64,000 bases of DNA from Auanema rhodensis (GCA_964057225.1 OZ059895.1:7874001-7938000); one strand, 5' to 3'. Shown: positions 50,559 to 63,657, numbered from the stretch's first letter. Made by a program: numbers and translations. The notes: generated from the letters alone by a model not told the origin.

Positions 50559-53284
50559 TTAACAAAAAGGAGGAGTATATCCATCGATAGTTGGCGCTGT
50601 ACAGGCCCAAAACATTGAGTCAGTATGATAATCGAGTGATGATGTTGGATTTGGTTTCAATGATACATAGCTATATATAATTAATATATTCTGTGAATAT
50701 TATGTGAATAGCTAACCTATTACTATTACCTATACGTGGAAATGAGAATGGTAAACTGCTTCCAGATGGAGATGGATTACTGTAATTTATATAAATTATT
50801 AATTTAATATTTATAAAAATTATATTTAATAACCCAGTTTTAATGAAATTTGCCCATATATCTGAAGTTATAGTTCTTAGCTTTTCATCATCTGCATCAC
50901 ATGTCCAATAACATTCTGGAATAAAAAAGTGGAAAGATTTCAAAAAATATTACTTCAAATTTTTGTATATTATAATAAAATAAATAAATATTAATTACCT
51001 GTACTCATCAAATAAAGAAGATCCCAAGAGTGTGGTACTCCACGTAGTTGTGGTTGGGTTATTTGGGATAAAGCTGAACGAAATATAATTAAATGCTGAA
51101 ATTCTTCCAAAAAAAAAAAAAACCTCTTGGTGATAAATAATCAAATGAATACAAATACACTTTAGATCTTGTATAATCAAAGTATTTAGCATCTCTAAGT
51201 ACTGGACCAATGAAAATCATTTCGGAAAACAGCTACAACTTGTTTCAACAATGCTTAAATCTCAGATTTTAAGATGTACCTTGATGTGTTGAGCCATCCA
51301 GCCGACATTATCATCAGCAGCTATTACAGGATAATTAATATATTTATTAGCAGCAGCAGCATATACCGATTCTATTAGTGATTTTCAATTTATTAAATTT
51401 GAAAATTGAAAAAAAAATTTTAATTACTTGGATTATCCCAGTATGTCATCTCATAACTATTTTTCAGAATATTTCGTAAACCTTCTTGAGTATTAGCAGA
51501 ACTATTCAAATTTTTCATGATGTTATTAAGTTCTAAATACAATTTAATTTAAAATTTCAATGTTTAAATTTAAAAAAAATTATAATTTATCCAAAAAAAC
51601 TTGTGATTAGTGTTACTTTCATTTTATGATTACTCGCAATGCAATTGCCAAGTTTCAAGTTGAACTTACCCCAAGCTAGCCATTCATCATGTACATTACC
51701 AATAAGAACAGGTGTAGATGATCTTCGTAAAGCTAAGCTTTCTAATCTTCTAACAAAATATTTCTTATCCTATATATTTCAATTCAAAATAATTTTTTAA
51801 ATGTTATAAAACTTACCGCAACAACTGACCATTTCATACGATGATTTCGTAATTTAGAATCTTCAGATATAACTTGTGCTTGTGTTAATCCACGCAAGCA
51901 TCTAACTATTATCTATAATTAAGAATATAACATATACGTTGAATTTTGACTTGTTCACTCCATAGTCCATTTCGGAGTCCCATGATTCTTCTGTAGCACA
52001 TCCCGATGAAATAGCTAACTCAGCGCTGGTATTTCTAGTATAATCTGAATATGACATAACGGCTGACGTAAATGCTGATCCAGATTGCATAATTAGCTGT
52101 TTATATAAATCTCAAATATGTATATATTATATATTATAAATTATAATTAAATATAAACTTTTTGATTTTTCTGTCATTGATAGTAATGATACTGCTTCAG
52201 CTCCCGAACTTTGACCTCCAATTGTTACTTGTCTGGGATCACCTCCAAAGTAAGAAATCCATCTAAATTTCCAAGCCAATATTTTATCAGAAAAACAGAA
52301 AAAACTAAAATATTCTCACCTTTGAACCCAATTCAAAGCTTCAATCCAATCAGAAACTGCCCAATTTCCAGCAGCCATAGCTTCACGTGTTGAGAAGAAT
52401 CCTTAAAAATTAATTTTTTATATTATAAATTTATAAAAATTAATAAACCAAATGGTCCTAAACGATAATTAATTGAAACTAAAATGAGTCCTTTGTTAAC
52501 AAGTGTTTGGTATATTCCAGATCCAAGATCACCACTTCCTTCGGTGAATCCCCCTCCATGTATGTATACATATACAGGTAATTTTCCATTCAATGACGAA
52601 TTCTAAGATTCATAAAATGCTTCTCTATCCGAAAAATTTAGTTTAACAAACAGTTGGAGCAAAGATATTGAGATATAAACAATCTTCTTTGCCTTTTCCT
52701 GGTTGAGCACATGATGGTCCATAAGATAATGCTGACATGTTACCGTGTGGATCTTGAGATTGGGCATACTTTAATGAAAATAAATATAATTAACTTTTAA
52801 TTTATAATAACTATAAAAATATAAATAATATATATGAATGATCGATGATGATAACGATGATGATTGAATTTCTCTAGCTATTGTATATGAACTTTGAACG
52901 TTCAGAGAATTTCTCTTGAGAATTATTTAAAATAGACCTGATTTTCGACTTGTTTTCTAATCTTATCTTCTATGCTCTCTTTTAAATTTCTCTTTCAATC
53001 CTTTTCCTTCATCATTTGAAATTAAAAATAAAAACAAACGGTAAATCGAAGCGATCCAATTGGTGGAACTGCGTAAGGAATTCCACGCCAAGATTTACCG
53101 TATGAATGAGCATAACCTTAATAGTTAATATTCATTAGATTACTTATATCATATAATAATAGAAAATACCTTGTATAGTAGCTGATGTTGAACCATCATT
53201 GATGATAACATCAATCTTAGGATCATCACCCAAAACAAGGCATAATATTGAAAGAATTAGTATAATATATTTAATACTTTTCAT
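50559..53284 (-). CDS. Secreted type-B carboxylesterase
   Basis: Multi-exon gene from ATG 53284 to TAA 50561-50559. It opens with a signal peptide (MKSIKYIILILSILCLVLG). Family motifs follow in order: SWRGIPYAVPPIGSLRF, CLYLNIFAP, the oxyanion loop VYIHGGGF, NYRLGPFGFF, the nucleophile elbow GGQSSGAEAV (GxSxG with serine), the acidic member in GNVHDEWLA, and the histidine in GVPHSWDL. So the Ser-Glu-His triad appears complete and the protein is probably an active alpha/beta-hydrolase rather than a neuroligin-like adhesion protein. It would hydrolyse carboxylic esters in the secretory pathway or outside the cell; the substrate is unknown. I see no C-terminal TM or GPI signal; it ends TPPFC. 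It lies 354 bp downstream of another minus-strand secreted-protein gene. Confidence 0.88.
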
Positions 53285-53638
53285 CTGTTAATATAATTAT
53301 ATTAATTTGTAAAAAATATATAAAAGCAAAGAGAATAAAAATATAAAATCAATCAGTATAATTCTTATCTCTATATGGAATCATTTTTATAAGAAGCATT
53401 TTGATATTATGATTCATAACTTTATAATCAAATATAATCATGTTTCGTCATGATTTAAGAAAAAATGTAGGAAAATCATTTTTAAAAATATTTATTTTTA
53501 TTTTTTATATATATATATATATTATTATTATTATTATTATTATATATAACAATGCATATTATAACATTTTGACCGGTTTTTGGTTGCACCATATTTACAA
53601 AGACAATAACAAGAAAAAAAATAAAATTTCAATTTAAT
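53285..53638. promoter_or_regulatory. Intercistronic gap with poly(A) signals and a splice acceptor
   Basis: On the minus strand two AATAAA-like hexamers lie near 53500-53485, about 140 nt after the stop of the upstream gene. An acceptor TATATTAACAG ends directly before the esterase ATG at 53284. This spacing is what a trans-spliced two-gene operon would show. A (AT)n(ATT)n run at about 53505-53542 lies within. Confidence 0.5.
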
Positions 53639-54437
53639 CTAATCGTCATAATTATTTTCATTATCCTCATCATCATCATCATCCTTATTTTTATTATTAT
53701 TATTATTATTATTCTGACTAATTTGTTCCCTATTACTCATTTTTTCGAGATTTGCATCTAAATTTGGAACCATCAATCTGGCTAGCGATGTTGTTGGATC
53801 ATCTGAGATAGCTGATATCGGTAATAAAGATTTGCCATATCTAACACGATGATATGTATCCAGAGCCTATAATCATGGAAGTTTTGTTTGTTTCGTTGAA
53901 GACTTATTTACCTCATCACATGAATCAATGTGAGCATCTGATAAGCAGACTTGTTTTGCTAAGTGAAAAGCTCGACGAGCTTCTGGATTCAAATTCAGTT
54001 TTTCCGATTGAGACTGGTTCGATGGATCAGCTAATGAGGTTTGTTTTCGGAAGTCAGTTGATACCTGGAAATATATTTTGTTGAAGTTTGTTAATTCAAA
54101 TTAGGTTAAAACCTGAAGATTCATTGGTCGACCAGCAAAGGGTAGAGGAAGTTCAAATCCAGTCATAGCTTTTCGTCTATTTTGTATTTGAAGAGCAGCT
54201 CCCATTAAATCAGATACCATACGTAATGGATCTAGCTAAAATATTATTTATACATGAATCTTTCATTTACATAGTATTACAAACCTCTTCAAAATTTGGA
54301 ACTTTGAATCTTGAACCAAGCTTTTGTGATGTATCACTATAGTGATAGATTCCACGTGGTACCTCTTCCATACCTCCATCAGCAGTTTCAGCTTGTTGAT
54401 GAGCTTCTATAAATTAAATAGAATTATATATTATTCT

Positions 54438-54478
<41 letters not shown>

Positions 54479-54703
54479 AAAAATAATAAATTAAAAAACA
54501 AACTTCTAATGTCGTCTTCATCCACTCCAGGTAAATGATATTGAAATTGACTGAGAACAAGTATCACTATAAAGTAAATAATTTTATAAATATTTAAATT
54601 GAATAGTTAAAGAAAAAAAAACAAAAAAACAATTATTTCTTAGAAGTTTACCTTGATATGATAGCACAAGTGGTATCAAAATTGAAAACTGTCCACATTT
54701 CAT
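53639..54703 (-). CDS. Secreted protein of unknown family with Asn/Asp-rich tail
   Basis: Six exons from ATG 54703 to TAG 53641-53639 give about 250 residues (estimate). A signal-peptide-like start (MKCGQFSILIPLVLSYQ, then VILVLS across the first intron) leads to QFQYHLPGVDEDDIR. The middle contains MEEVPRGIYHYSDTSQKLGS, DPLRMVSDLMGAALQ and FELPLPFAGRPMNLQ, none of which I can assign to a family. One Cys pair (KQVCLSDAHIDSCDE) lies near the C-terminal third. The end is a run of seven Asn then five Asp (encoded by ATT and ATC repeats on +), finishing NENNYDD. Exon phases agree across all joins. A secreted or vesicle-lumen protein is the only inference. It may be co-transcribed with the esterase just downstream. 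Confidence 0.75.
54442..54475. repeat. (AT)n microsatellite
   Basis: About 17 AT units inside an intron of the secreted-protein gene. Confidence 0.9.
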
Positions 54704-55185
54704 TTACTAATGGTTTTCAGAATATATGACCATCTGAAAAAAACAGCTTAAAACATTTTTTTTTAATTAAAAAAAATTGAAACTTAGAAACAATTTAATA
54801 AAATTTTGAATAAATCTGTATAATATATAATATATATTTAATATATAATATAAATTTTAAAAATATAAATGAAAGTATAGAACCATGAGAGAAAAACTGT
54901 AATGTGCGATATATCGAAGTTTAAACTATGCTATTCGATTTGACTATATTCGTTGAACTATTAACTATTATTGTAATAATTAATTGAAAGAATAGAGAAA
55001 AAACTTGAACCAGCAAAGTATAAAAAGATTTGTTGAAAAATAAATTAAAAAAAGCTAAGAAATAAGGAAAGGGGTATTGTAAAACACGGGCATCTTGTAT
55101 AATGAAAAGATGAAAGTGAATCGACTGATAAAAGGTCAAAAGGAAAAATTTTGTTTTACAGAAATATTTGAAGACTACGACATCA

Positions 55186-55234
55186 ACGACGACGACGACG
55201 ACGACGACGACGAAGAAGAAGAAGACGACATTGT
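55186..55234. repeat. (ACG)n/(AAG)n triplet island
   Basis: About ten GAC units followed by AAG units, 0.5 kb upstream of the secreted-protein gene. It is a CpG-rich sequence in an AT-rich flank. Confidence 0.85.
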
Positions 55235-55789
55235 TGATTAGAATGATGATAATCACAAGAACTTCCATTTGATAGACACTCGATGAAAATGAATGAAAAT
55301 GTGGACTGCTTACCTGGATAACATGACCTATTTATGAAACAACGTCGTCATCATACACTTAACATCTTCATCTCCTCACATCTCAGCAATCCATCCGTTC
55401 TCATCCCTCGTCACAATATATTTTGTCTTTCACCTCTCTTCTCATCCGCAACTTTATCATCAATTCTCATCACATCCTCCATCCGACTACTATAGACGTA
55501 TAGGCACAGAAAGTCTTACAATAACCGGATAACATTGAACGAACACGACAAAAGCGCAAAATAATAGTTCGGATCATAGAAATACGAAAGTTTAAAGGAA
55601 ATTTTATTTAGAATCGTTGTAATTGGTCAATGAGCTGATGACGTCAAAGATATACGTAAATGGATAAAAACGATGATTTTTGAAAAAAAAAAGGAAAGAA
55701 ATTGTTGTATAAAGAATAAGGAAGAGAATTTGTAATTTTGGCAAAACATTGATAGATATGACAAATGGTAATAGAGAATTAAGAGGAAG

Positions 55790-55865
55790 TGAGAGAGAAA
55801 GAGAAAGAGAGAGAGAGAGAAAGAGAAAGAGAAAGAGAGAAACTAAAAGAGAGAGGGAGAGACAT
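55790..55865. repeat. (GA)n microsatellite
   Basis: GA tract on + in the 5' flank of the minus-strand secreted-protein gene. Confidence 0.85.
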
Positions 55866-56782
55866 TAAGCGAGAGGAAAAGTGATAGAGATAGACAATAT
55901 CAGAATTGAAATACTGTATGGTTGAAGATTATTTGAAAAATATATCAAAACTTGAAGGAAAACATTAATTATTATAATCGAAAATGAAACATTTTGCACC
56001 TGAACTGATAATATTTTCATCTTGATCATTTTCATTGAGACTAAAGAAGACAATGTGATCAAGATATGATTTCCTTTTGAGTGCATGTTGAACCGAAAAT
56101 AGCCGAAAGTCAACCCATATAGTGAAACATCTGATGGGATGTTTGTCTTTGTTTCTTCAAATCAAATTTTCTTATAAGATTAAAATTAACGTTCATTAGT
56201 TCAAGTTCCGTTTGAATTGGGTGCAAAAGGCGTTTGGAATACTGTAGTGAGAAATGTATTGATGTTGATTACTGTAATGCGACATAATTGATTGGTGTAG
56301 TAGTTAGTGTACTGTAGTACACTAAGTAAAAGAAAAAAACTTGAAAAAGAAATTAAAGTATCTGAATACTTTGATCTTTCAAGAAAAAGTTGAAATTATG
56401 AATGAAAACGTAAAAAAAAATAATTTTTTTAAGATAAACGCTTGATTAAGATAAACGAATTTTCAGATTTTATTGGCATATCTTTCAACTTTGATATACA
56501 TATATGTATCTTGATATCAGAATTACAGTAATACGGTGTCAGTGATCAATGACATTTGAAAGAATTCTTTAAATAGTCTATCGTAATACCAAAAGTAGAT
56601 TACAATCAAAATTATAGAATATTAGTTATTTTTATATTTAAAAAATTAAAAATTAAAAAGAACATACCTACTATACAAGATATTTAGGCTATAGAATAAT
56701 GTAGAAGCTAATATTCAGATTTCTGAATAATAAAAACGGTCAGGGCTGTTCTATCTTGTCAGGCTTTATTCTTCTTCCCGCC

Positions 56783-56832
56783 TGCAACGTCGTCGCCGAG
56801 GTCGTCGTCGCCACAGTTGTCGTCGTTCTAGG
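56783..56832. repeat. CGT/CGC triplet island
   Basis: Repeated CGTCGT and CGTCGC units with high CpG content on +. Confidence 0.75.
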
Positions 56833-57339
56833 CTTCTGAAGTCTAAGAAATATTGGGATCTGATAACGAAGACTGATTAGGATAAGCAGCCTGTATCATA
56901 ATAGAACCCCCCCCCCCCCACTCTCTCAGACTGATAGATAGATCATTGACTGTGAGAAAAGTTGAAAGACGAGAGATGAAGTCGATATCAGTTTAGAAGG
57001 CTGACTATCTACACTCTACAAATTTATAAATAAATTCCCAGAATAATCTCATGATATATAAAATAATATTTGAAAAAAGAAATAAATAATTTCATTATAA
57101 TAACATTTTAAATGAATCTTTTCGAGAAAATTTCATTAAACTTATATTAAAACATTAAAATAAACAAAAATTATGAACGTATAAAGTTTCTTTTCAAAAA
57201 AAAAAGAAAAAAACTAATAAATAAAATATATTTTTAAGAAAAACATATCAAACACATGCAATCGACCAAGCTGCATACAACCATTTGTGGTCAAACAAAA
57301 ATATAAACTGACGCAAGTTTGGTTCAATGAACGACATAC

Positions 57340-57358
57340 TTCACGTGATTCACGTGAA
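57340..57358. promoter_or_regulatory. Tandem TCACGTGA E-box palindrome
   Basis: Two TCACGTGA octamers one base apart form a 19-bp palindrome perfect except for the central base. CACGTG is the E-box of bHLH factors, and TCACGTGA is the M-box form used by TFEB/MITF-type factors (HLH-30 in C. elegans). It lies at the polarity switch of the divergent intergenic region. Function is inferred only. Confidence 0.45.
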
Positions 57359-57725
57359 TCAATTATCAATGTTGTCATTTTAAATAAAAAAAAACATATA
57401 TTGGTAAATGATAAAAGATTAAAATTGATATAATATAAGAATATTATTTCTTTTTGAACTTTACAACTTATCGTATAAGCTGAAACAGAAAAAAGAACAT
57501 AAAAGACTATCATGGAAATCAATTAACTTTGTTCACTGATCAACTGTTCAATTAAACATAAACCTTGAACTTTCACATTATTTTTTAATTTTTTTAATTT
57601 AACATATTGATTTTAAAAAAGAGAATTCAAATTTTTTTATAGATACTTGAAGAACAATAATGTATTTTCCATTTAATTTCTTCAAACACAAAAAAAAACT
57701 GTCTGTCCATCATGCAATTTACGTA

Positions 57726-57812
57726 AAACCTCTCTCTCTCCCTTTTCCCTAACAAACCTTTTTCTCTCTTTCTCTCCTTCTCTCTCTCCCTCTCCTTCTC
57801 TCTCTCTCTATC
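57726..57812. repeat. CT-rich microsatellite
   Basis: First CT tract on + after the polarity switch at about 57.1-57.7 kb. Confidence 0.85.
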
Positions 57813-58879
57813 TTTCGAGAATGATTTTAGATTAATCTTTTAAGTATATTCTTATTAACTTCATCTAAATAAAATGACCTCAATATAAATGTAAATTCAA
57901 AAAAAACAAACAAAATAAATCCTTTCGATTCTACTGTCATGTCGGTATGTATCTCATTTTTATTTTTATTTTAATAAACATAATAATTTTCTTTTTAAAA
58001 GATTTTTTATATAATATTCCATGATAAATCTATTTAGAGTATGGTTAGTTGTTGAAATTCTTAATTTGAATTTATAATTGTTTTTTTTAGAATATTTTCA
58101 CACCATCAGCTGAGTATATAATATTTTTAGTTAAAATAATCTATATTTATATGTATTTATATTTATTTATTTTAGAATATTCTGAAAATGTTTATTTTAA
58201 ACTGAAATTATAATGAGTATTCTTTTTTTTTTAAATTTGGAACTTTGAATTATAAACCAGAACGGTTGGGATTTGATCGTAATGTGATCAATGTAAGAGC
58301 ATAGTTTGAACTTTTTGAAATAAAACATGAATTCAAGTTGATAAGTTGATTAAGTAAATAGAAAATCCACTCATTCGTGTGTTTCTAAAGAAAATAATGC
58401 GTGGGAATCTGATGATGAGGTGGATCTGGATGTGTATGACTAATCCCATGAAATATCTGAACTTAATCCTAATCAACAGTTCAAAATTGACAATCAAAAG
58501 CTAGTGTGTGTTTTAATCTTTGTTAAATTTAATTTTGAAGTTGTTAATAACAAGATGTTAGAATCTTTTGTGTTTAGTACTTCAGATTATTCATGAAAAT
58601 TCTGTACACATGTATAACATGATGGTCGTTGTTATTCAGAATTTGTTCAACGCACACACACAGACTTCATATAGGAGAAGATCCACTACATAGAAGCATA
58701 ATCATGACAATGCTGATGATGATTTCTAATATGAGATCTAGCCTGTTTGTTTATCATTTGCACATTGTTCGAAATGAGATAACAAACAGATCACTAGAAT
58801 AAAGGAGGATGGTTCATCACTCATCTCATCTGCGATTTACCTCCTTCTCCCTCCCTTATCTCTTCGTACCTAATATCTC

Positions 58880-59010
58880 TCTTTAGAATCTCTCCCTTTC
58901 TATTTTCTCTCTCTCTCTTTCGTTTTCTCTCTCTCCCTAATCTCTTTCTTTATATTTTTCTCTCTCCTTTTCTCTATGTCTTTTTAATTTTCTCTCTCTT
59001 TATCTCTTTT
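58880..59010. repeat. CT-rich low-complexity tract
   Basis: Interrupted CT repeats on + over about 130 bp. Confidence 0.8.
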
Positions 59011-59929
59011 TTAAAATACACTCATACATACGCTTCTTGTTATCTTTCTCTCTCAGTTTCCTCTATTTTCTTGTACATGCTTTGTCTCTTTCAACTCTCT
59101 TCATTCCATTTGCTCATCATACAAAAAATTTGGAAAATCTAGCTGAGCGGATACTCCAAACGAGGTGGAGCATGTCCACCAGCTAAGAACAACATGAGCC
59201 TCGATCAGCTTCATACAATTATTTTTGTATTTTGAACAAGTTTTTGACCGTTCTCTCATTTGCATGTTTATAATGATTAATAAGAAATATTTTAAATTTT
59301 TATCATAAAATTTCATATGAAACAATGATATTTGAGAAAAAAAACATTAATTATGTGATATCTTAGATATCTATACATGCTTATTCATTGAGAATTATAA
59401 TCGATTTTCTGCTAAAATTCAAGTTTAATGTCAAAATTCCTCTAATCATTTCATGTACATGAATACATATGTCTTTCTATATCTATTCAATAGATTTTCG
59501 AGAAGTTTTCTAAATTTCATATCAGGTTTGATATTCGCTTAATCGTCCGCAATCTAAGCAATTAGTTCTATATATTGCTAATTGTTTCTTAAAATCTTTC
59601 AAAAATGTGATTGCACATTCTATAGTGAATCAGAAATCTTTATATTTCTTTTATAATCATTATAACTTTTTATTTTAAATAATATTACAATACATATGAT
59701 TGTTTTTACTTTAATTTTACCTATTGTACATATCAATCAACTGCATGTTTTCCATTATTTTCCATCATCTATAACCCTTTCTTTTCTTTTCTTTTATTAT
59801 TTCTTTAGAGAATGTCAGTTAATTTTTACTTAAGTTTCCAGTAGTTATACGAACTTTGAAGCTTTTATATGCATCATGTCTTTACCATTCAAATCCTATT
59901 CTATAAGTTTAATCCAGTTTTGTTTTTCC

Positions 59930-59938
59930 CTTTCTCTT

Positions 59939-59970
<32 letters not shown>

Positions 59971-59972
59971 AA
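59930..59972. repeat. (CT)n microsatellite
   Basis: CT tract on +. Confidence 0.85.
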
Positions 59973-60869
59973 GTCTGAGTCCTCGCTCGTCACTTTTCGT
60001 TGAAAATTAGTGATTTTTTTCTATATTTAGTCATTATCATCTTTCTAGATGTCATTTAGCTATACTATGCAATCCTCAAAATTTATTACCGTTTTTCCTT
60101 TTCAAGACCATTAACAGTCTCTGGTCTTTATGCCATGCCTTACGATTTGTTGCTTTTAATAGTTTCAAAATATATTTATATAAAACTATTTATAAATTAT
60201 TTTAATATAAACTAATTATGAAAAAATATATAATTAGCATAATTTAAAAATTAACTATTAGATGGGGAGGCAATGATGTGGATGACCATGTCTATTCACA
60301 TCATCTTCTCATCCGGCTCGTTGAAACTAAGATCATCCGGTTTACAAGCGGCTCTCGCACTTGATCTTTCAGAAAATATTTTTCTATTTTTCTCTAAATT
60401 CTTCATTTAGCATTGTCTTTCATACAACATTGAATGGTCTTTTATGGTTGAAAGTAGTTGCAGTGAGTGTATAAGTGTTAGGAAGAAAGCGCTTCTCCAC
60501 AATTTTTTTTAAAACAAAAACTTCAAACAAGCATTCCGTTCGTGTTAAAAGTTGTCTTCACAATTTTCTCTTTTAGTCGGTTCTCCTTCTTATGACACTC
60601 GTTCTTTCACTGTAGCTTGGCTCTAAGATTAAAAACTTTTTTTATTTGAAAGAAAATGCTTTTTTTTCTTCTACAAAAAGTCATTTTACACTCATTAAAA
60701 GTAGAGTAGCACTTTAAGATTTATTTGAAATGAGTTGTCAAACGTATCTGACGACAAAACCAACTATGACGAGAAGATGAACAAGGCAGACAATCTTCGT
60801 AATCCGAGTGAGCGAAGAAAGTAAAAGAGGAGAAGCATATACACACAAAGAGAGAAAATTAGAGAAGAA

Positions 60870-60892
60870 TGAAGAAAAAGAGAGAAAGAGAA

Positions 60893-60966
<74 letters not shown>
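60870..60966. repeat. (GA)n microsatellite
   Basis: About 95 bp of GA on +, opposite in polarity to its surroundings. Confidence 0.9.
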
Positions 60967-62059
60967 CAGAATTGAGATGAGGAAAATGTTTCTGAAGAAG
61001 CGTCGTCGGTTATTTTGTCATCAAAAGAGATCATCTCTATCTATTATTGTCTGACCAGACGTTTCAAATCTTGAAAAGTCGTCATGTATCACATTTCATC
61101 TTCACTGTTTCATTCAAAATATTTTTTTATTATTCTTTTCTTTTCATTTTCAATTGTATATCTATATAATTTATTTAAATTATTCATTAACTATTACAAC
61201 TTCTAGATTATCTTCTGTACTTATAAATCAAAAAAAGAAAATATTTTCTTCTAAAAAATAAAAAAAAAAGTTTTTTTATTCAATATGTAAAGAAATAAAC
61301 TTTATTCTTTTCTATTCAAATAGTATAATATACATAGATAGTATAGTTTATAAATAGATTTGTATGTCCTCTTATATCTAGAGAGAGAGAGATATCCATT
61401 GAATTTAAAAGAGAAAAAACTTTTTTTATGATCATTCTCAATCAAATGTATGAAGATAGAACTTAATGGTTATTCTATTTCAAATGAAATAGCTTTTCTA
61501 AATGACAATATAACCGTATGATAATCATATCTGGTTTTACGAAGAAACATCCTAACATCATAGTCATGCTGATGATTTTATTGAAGCTTGAAGATATTGC
61601 TGAACCTTATGCTTGATATCAACATTAACTTAAAACTTTTCCAGTAATAACATCTTGTTTTGATTTCCGACTTCTCACAATTTTTTCAATTTATTTCTAC
61701 GTCAAATTGCGTTTTTTTTTGGAAATTAGCTATCTGTTCATCTCATGATAAACTATTTTATCATTTTTCTTAGTCTATATATCTCTTTTGAAATAAAAAA
61801 ATGTCCTAGATGACACCTATTAAACATTGAAATTTTCATTTTTGTTTCGGAATAAGTTGTAAAAATGATAAAAGAATGCAACAGCTTTGTCTTGTATATA
61901 ACTCAAAAAATACAAAATAAAACCTATTTCTTTGGAAAATTGAACTTAATTCTCCAATTTGTTTTTGTTTTCACAAACTTTTCATTCACTTTCTAATTTA
62001 CTTAGTGACAACGAGTTAATAAAGAGGAGATTTGTGTATAAAACGAATAATTCAGTATA

Positions 62060-62240
62060 GATGACCACAACGACATTGTCGACTTTGATAGATGTACTGA
62101 CCCAGAAAACATACACGTTTTTCATCTTATCTGTAACTATCGTCGATTTTCATCTGTCGTTCCTCTTCATCAACGTCGTCTTCCTCGGCTTTGTCGTCTT
62201 CATAGTTTTCACGGCAGTTGTTGTCATCTTCAGTCTTCTG
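62060..62240. repeat. CGT/TTC triplet-rich island
   Basis: CGTCGT, GTCTTC and TTGTCG triplets on +. The 61-codon open frame through it is hydrophobic by composition and not believed to be a gene. Confidence 0.6.
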
Positions 62241-62902
62241 ATATGAGGCTTCTTCCTTCATTAAGCTACTTTTCAAACTTAAACATTCAATTTGACTAAC
62301 ATTTTCAACAGTTTCTTGCCATTCACCACTTATATATTTCTTGTTTTTCCTTTTAAGTTTGAATTATTACGAATAGAATAAGCTGAAGTTGTATTAGGTA
62401 CGAGTAGAAAATAAGAAAAATTTTACATGTAAATAGGCTAATCTAATTTGTATAATTTCATCAGTAGATCACATATTTAATATAATTAAATTAAAATTAT
62501 AGAATCAAATGATTATTTATATTTTTATGTCTTTTTGACCTTTTGAACTTACTCATGATCTCAGCTCATATCAATTTCTGTCAAACAATATCAAATTTCA
62601 TAATTATTCTCAAATACATCCAGATCACTTCAGAATTTATTTTCTGCTGAATTTTCTCTATCAAAATAAAATTCAAAAAAGGTTGAACATAACTGATGTT
62701 CCCTTCAGAATTTTTGGTTCATCTATAATGAAAGCAGTTATTCGAATGATTTTTTTTTGTCCATCTAACCTTCAAATGATGTCCGGCCAACCTACTTTTC
62801 AATAGTTCGGCATACAGATGGACACTTGTCAATAAAAAGAAAAAAAGCACAAGAACCTAAGCATAGATATCGATACAAAGTGAGAAAAAGGACGATGCGT
62901 TT

Positions 62903-62960
62903 AGAGAGAGAGAGAGAGAGAGAAAGATAGAGAGAGGGGAAGGGAGGGAGAGAGAGAAAT
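62903..62960. repeat. (GA)n microsatellite
   Basis: GA tract on +, opposite polarity to neighbours. Confidence 0.9.
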
Positions 62961-63639
62961 AGGGAACACTTGAAAGGCATACGTATCAGATTCAGATTTT
63001 TTGATAAAAAGGTTACTAAAAGATGTGCCGAATTCTTATACGTATGTCAGTTCTCACATACATAGAGATGTGGGTGGGCTGAAAAGTATTCAATGGCTAT
63101 GATAATAGCTAACCGTTTTTGCCGATGATTATGATGCTGCAAATACATTTCAAATCATTAAAATCAGGTTTTCTCAATTATATGAAGTATAATTATGCAA
63201 ATGATTCTCATGTTATAATCTTTTAGACATCTTCTTTCTTATTGAAAATTAAGCAAATGGGCGTAGGGTCATTCATTGTCATCATCACTATTTCATTTTA
63301 GATTATAATCCAATGAAAGAGCATATAATATTAATTTTCTGATATACAAACATACATATAAGAAAATATTTAATTATAATTATATAATATTTTAAATATA
63401 GTTATAGTTTAATATTCGTTTTCTCCTATTTTTTCTCCTTGAATACATAAATTAAACTCTTATATTCGATGTTCATCTCGTAAACACTTGACACAACAGG
63501 TGATGAGACCCCTTCAAGATGTACGCAAGGCCCATCGAGCCCTATCTCACCTTATAACTACATCTGCCTTACGTTCTCTCTCTTTCTCTCTTTTTCTATT
63601 TCAATATCATTCTTTCTTTATTACTTATTCTCTTCCTCT

Positions 63640-63657
63640 CCCTCTTTATCTCCTTCT

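Noticed and set aside
58382-58440. Short acidic frame (NAWESDDEVDLDVYD) followed by a stop
   Set aside because: Too short, no splice context and no family; possibly a decayed fragment, but unsupported.
59155-59205. Hairpin-like GGTGGA/TCCACC stem in a GC-richer patch, considered as a tRNA or microRNA
   Set aside because: No tRNA arms or T-loop consensus, and the stem is too short for a microRNA precursor.
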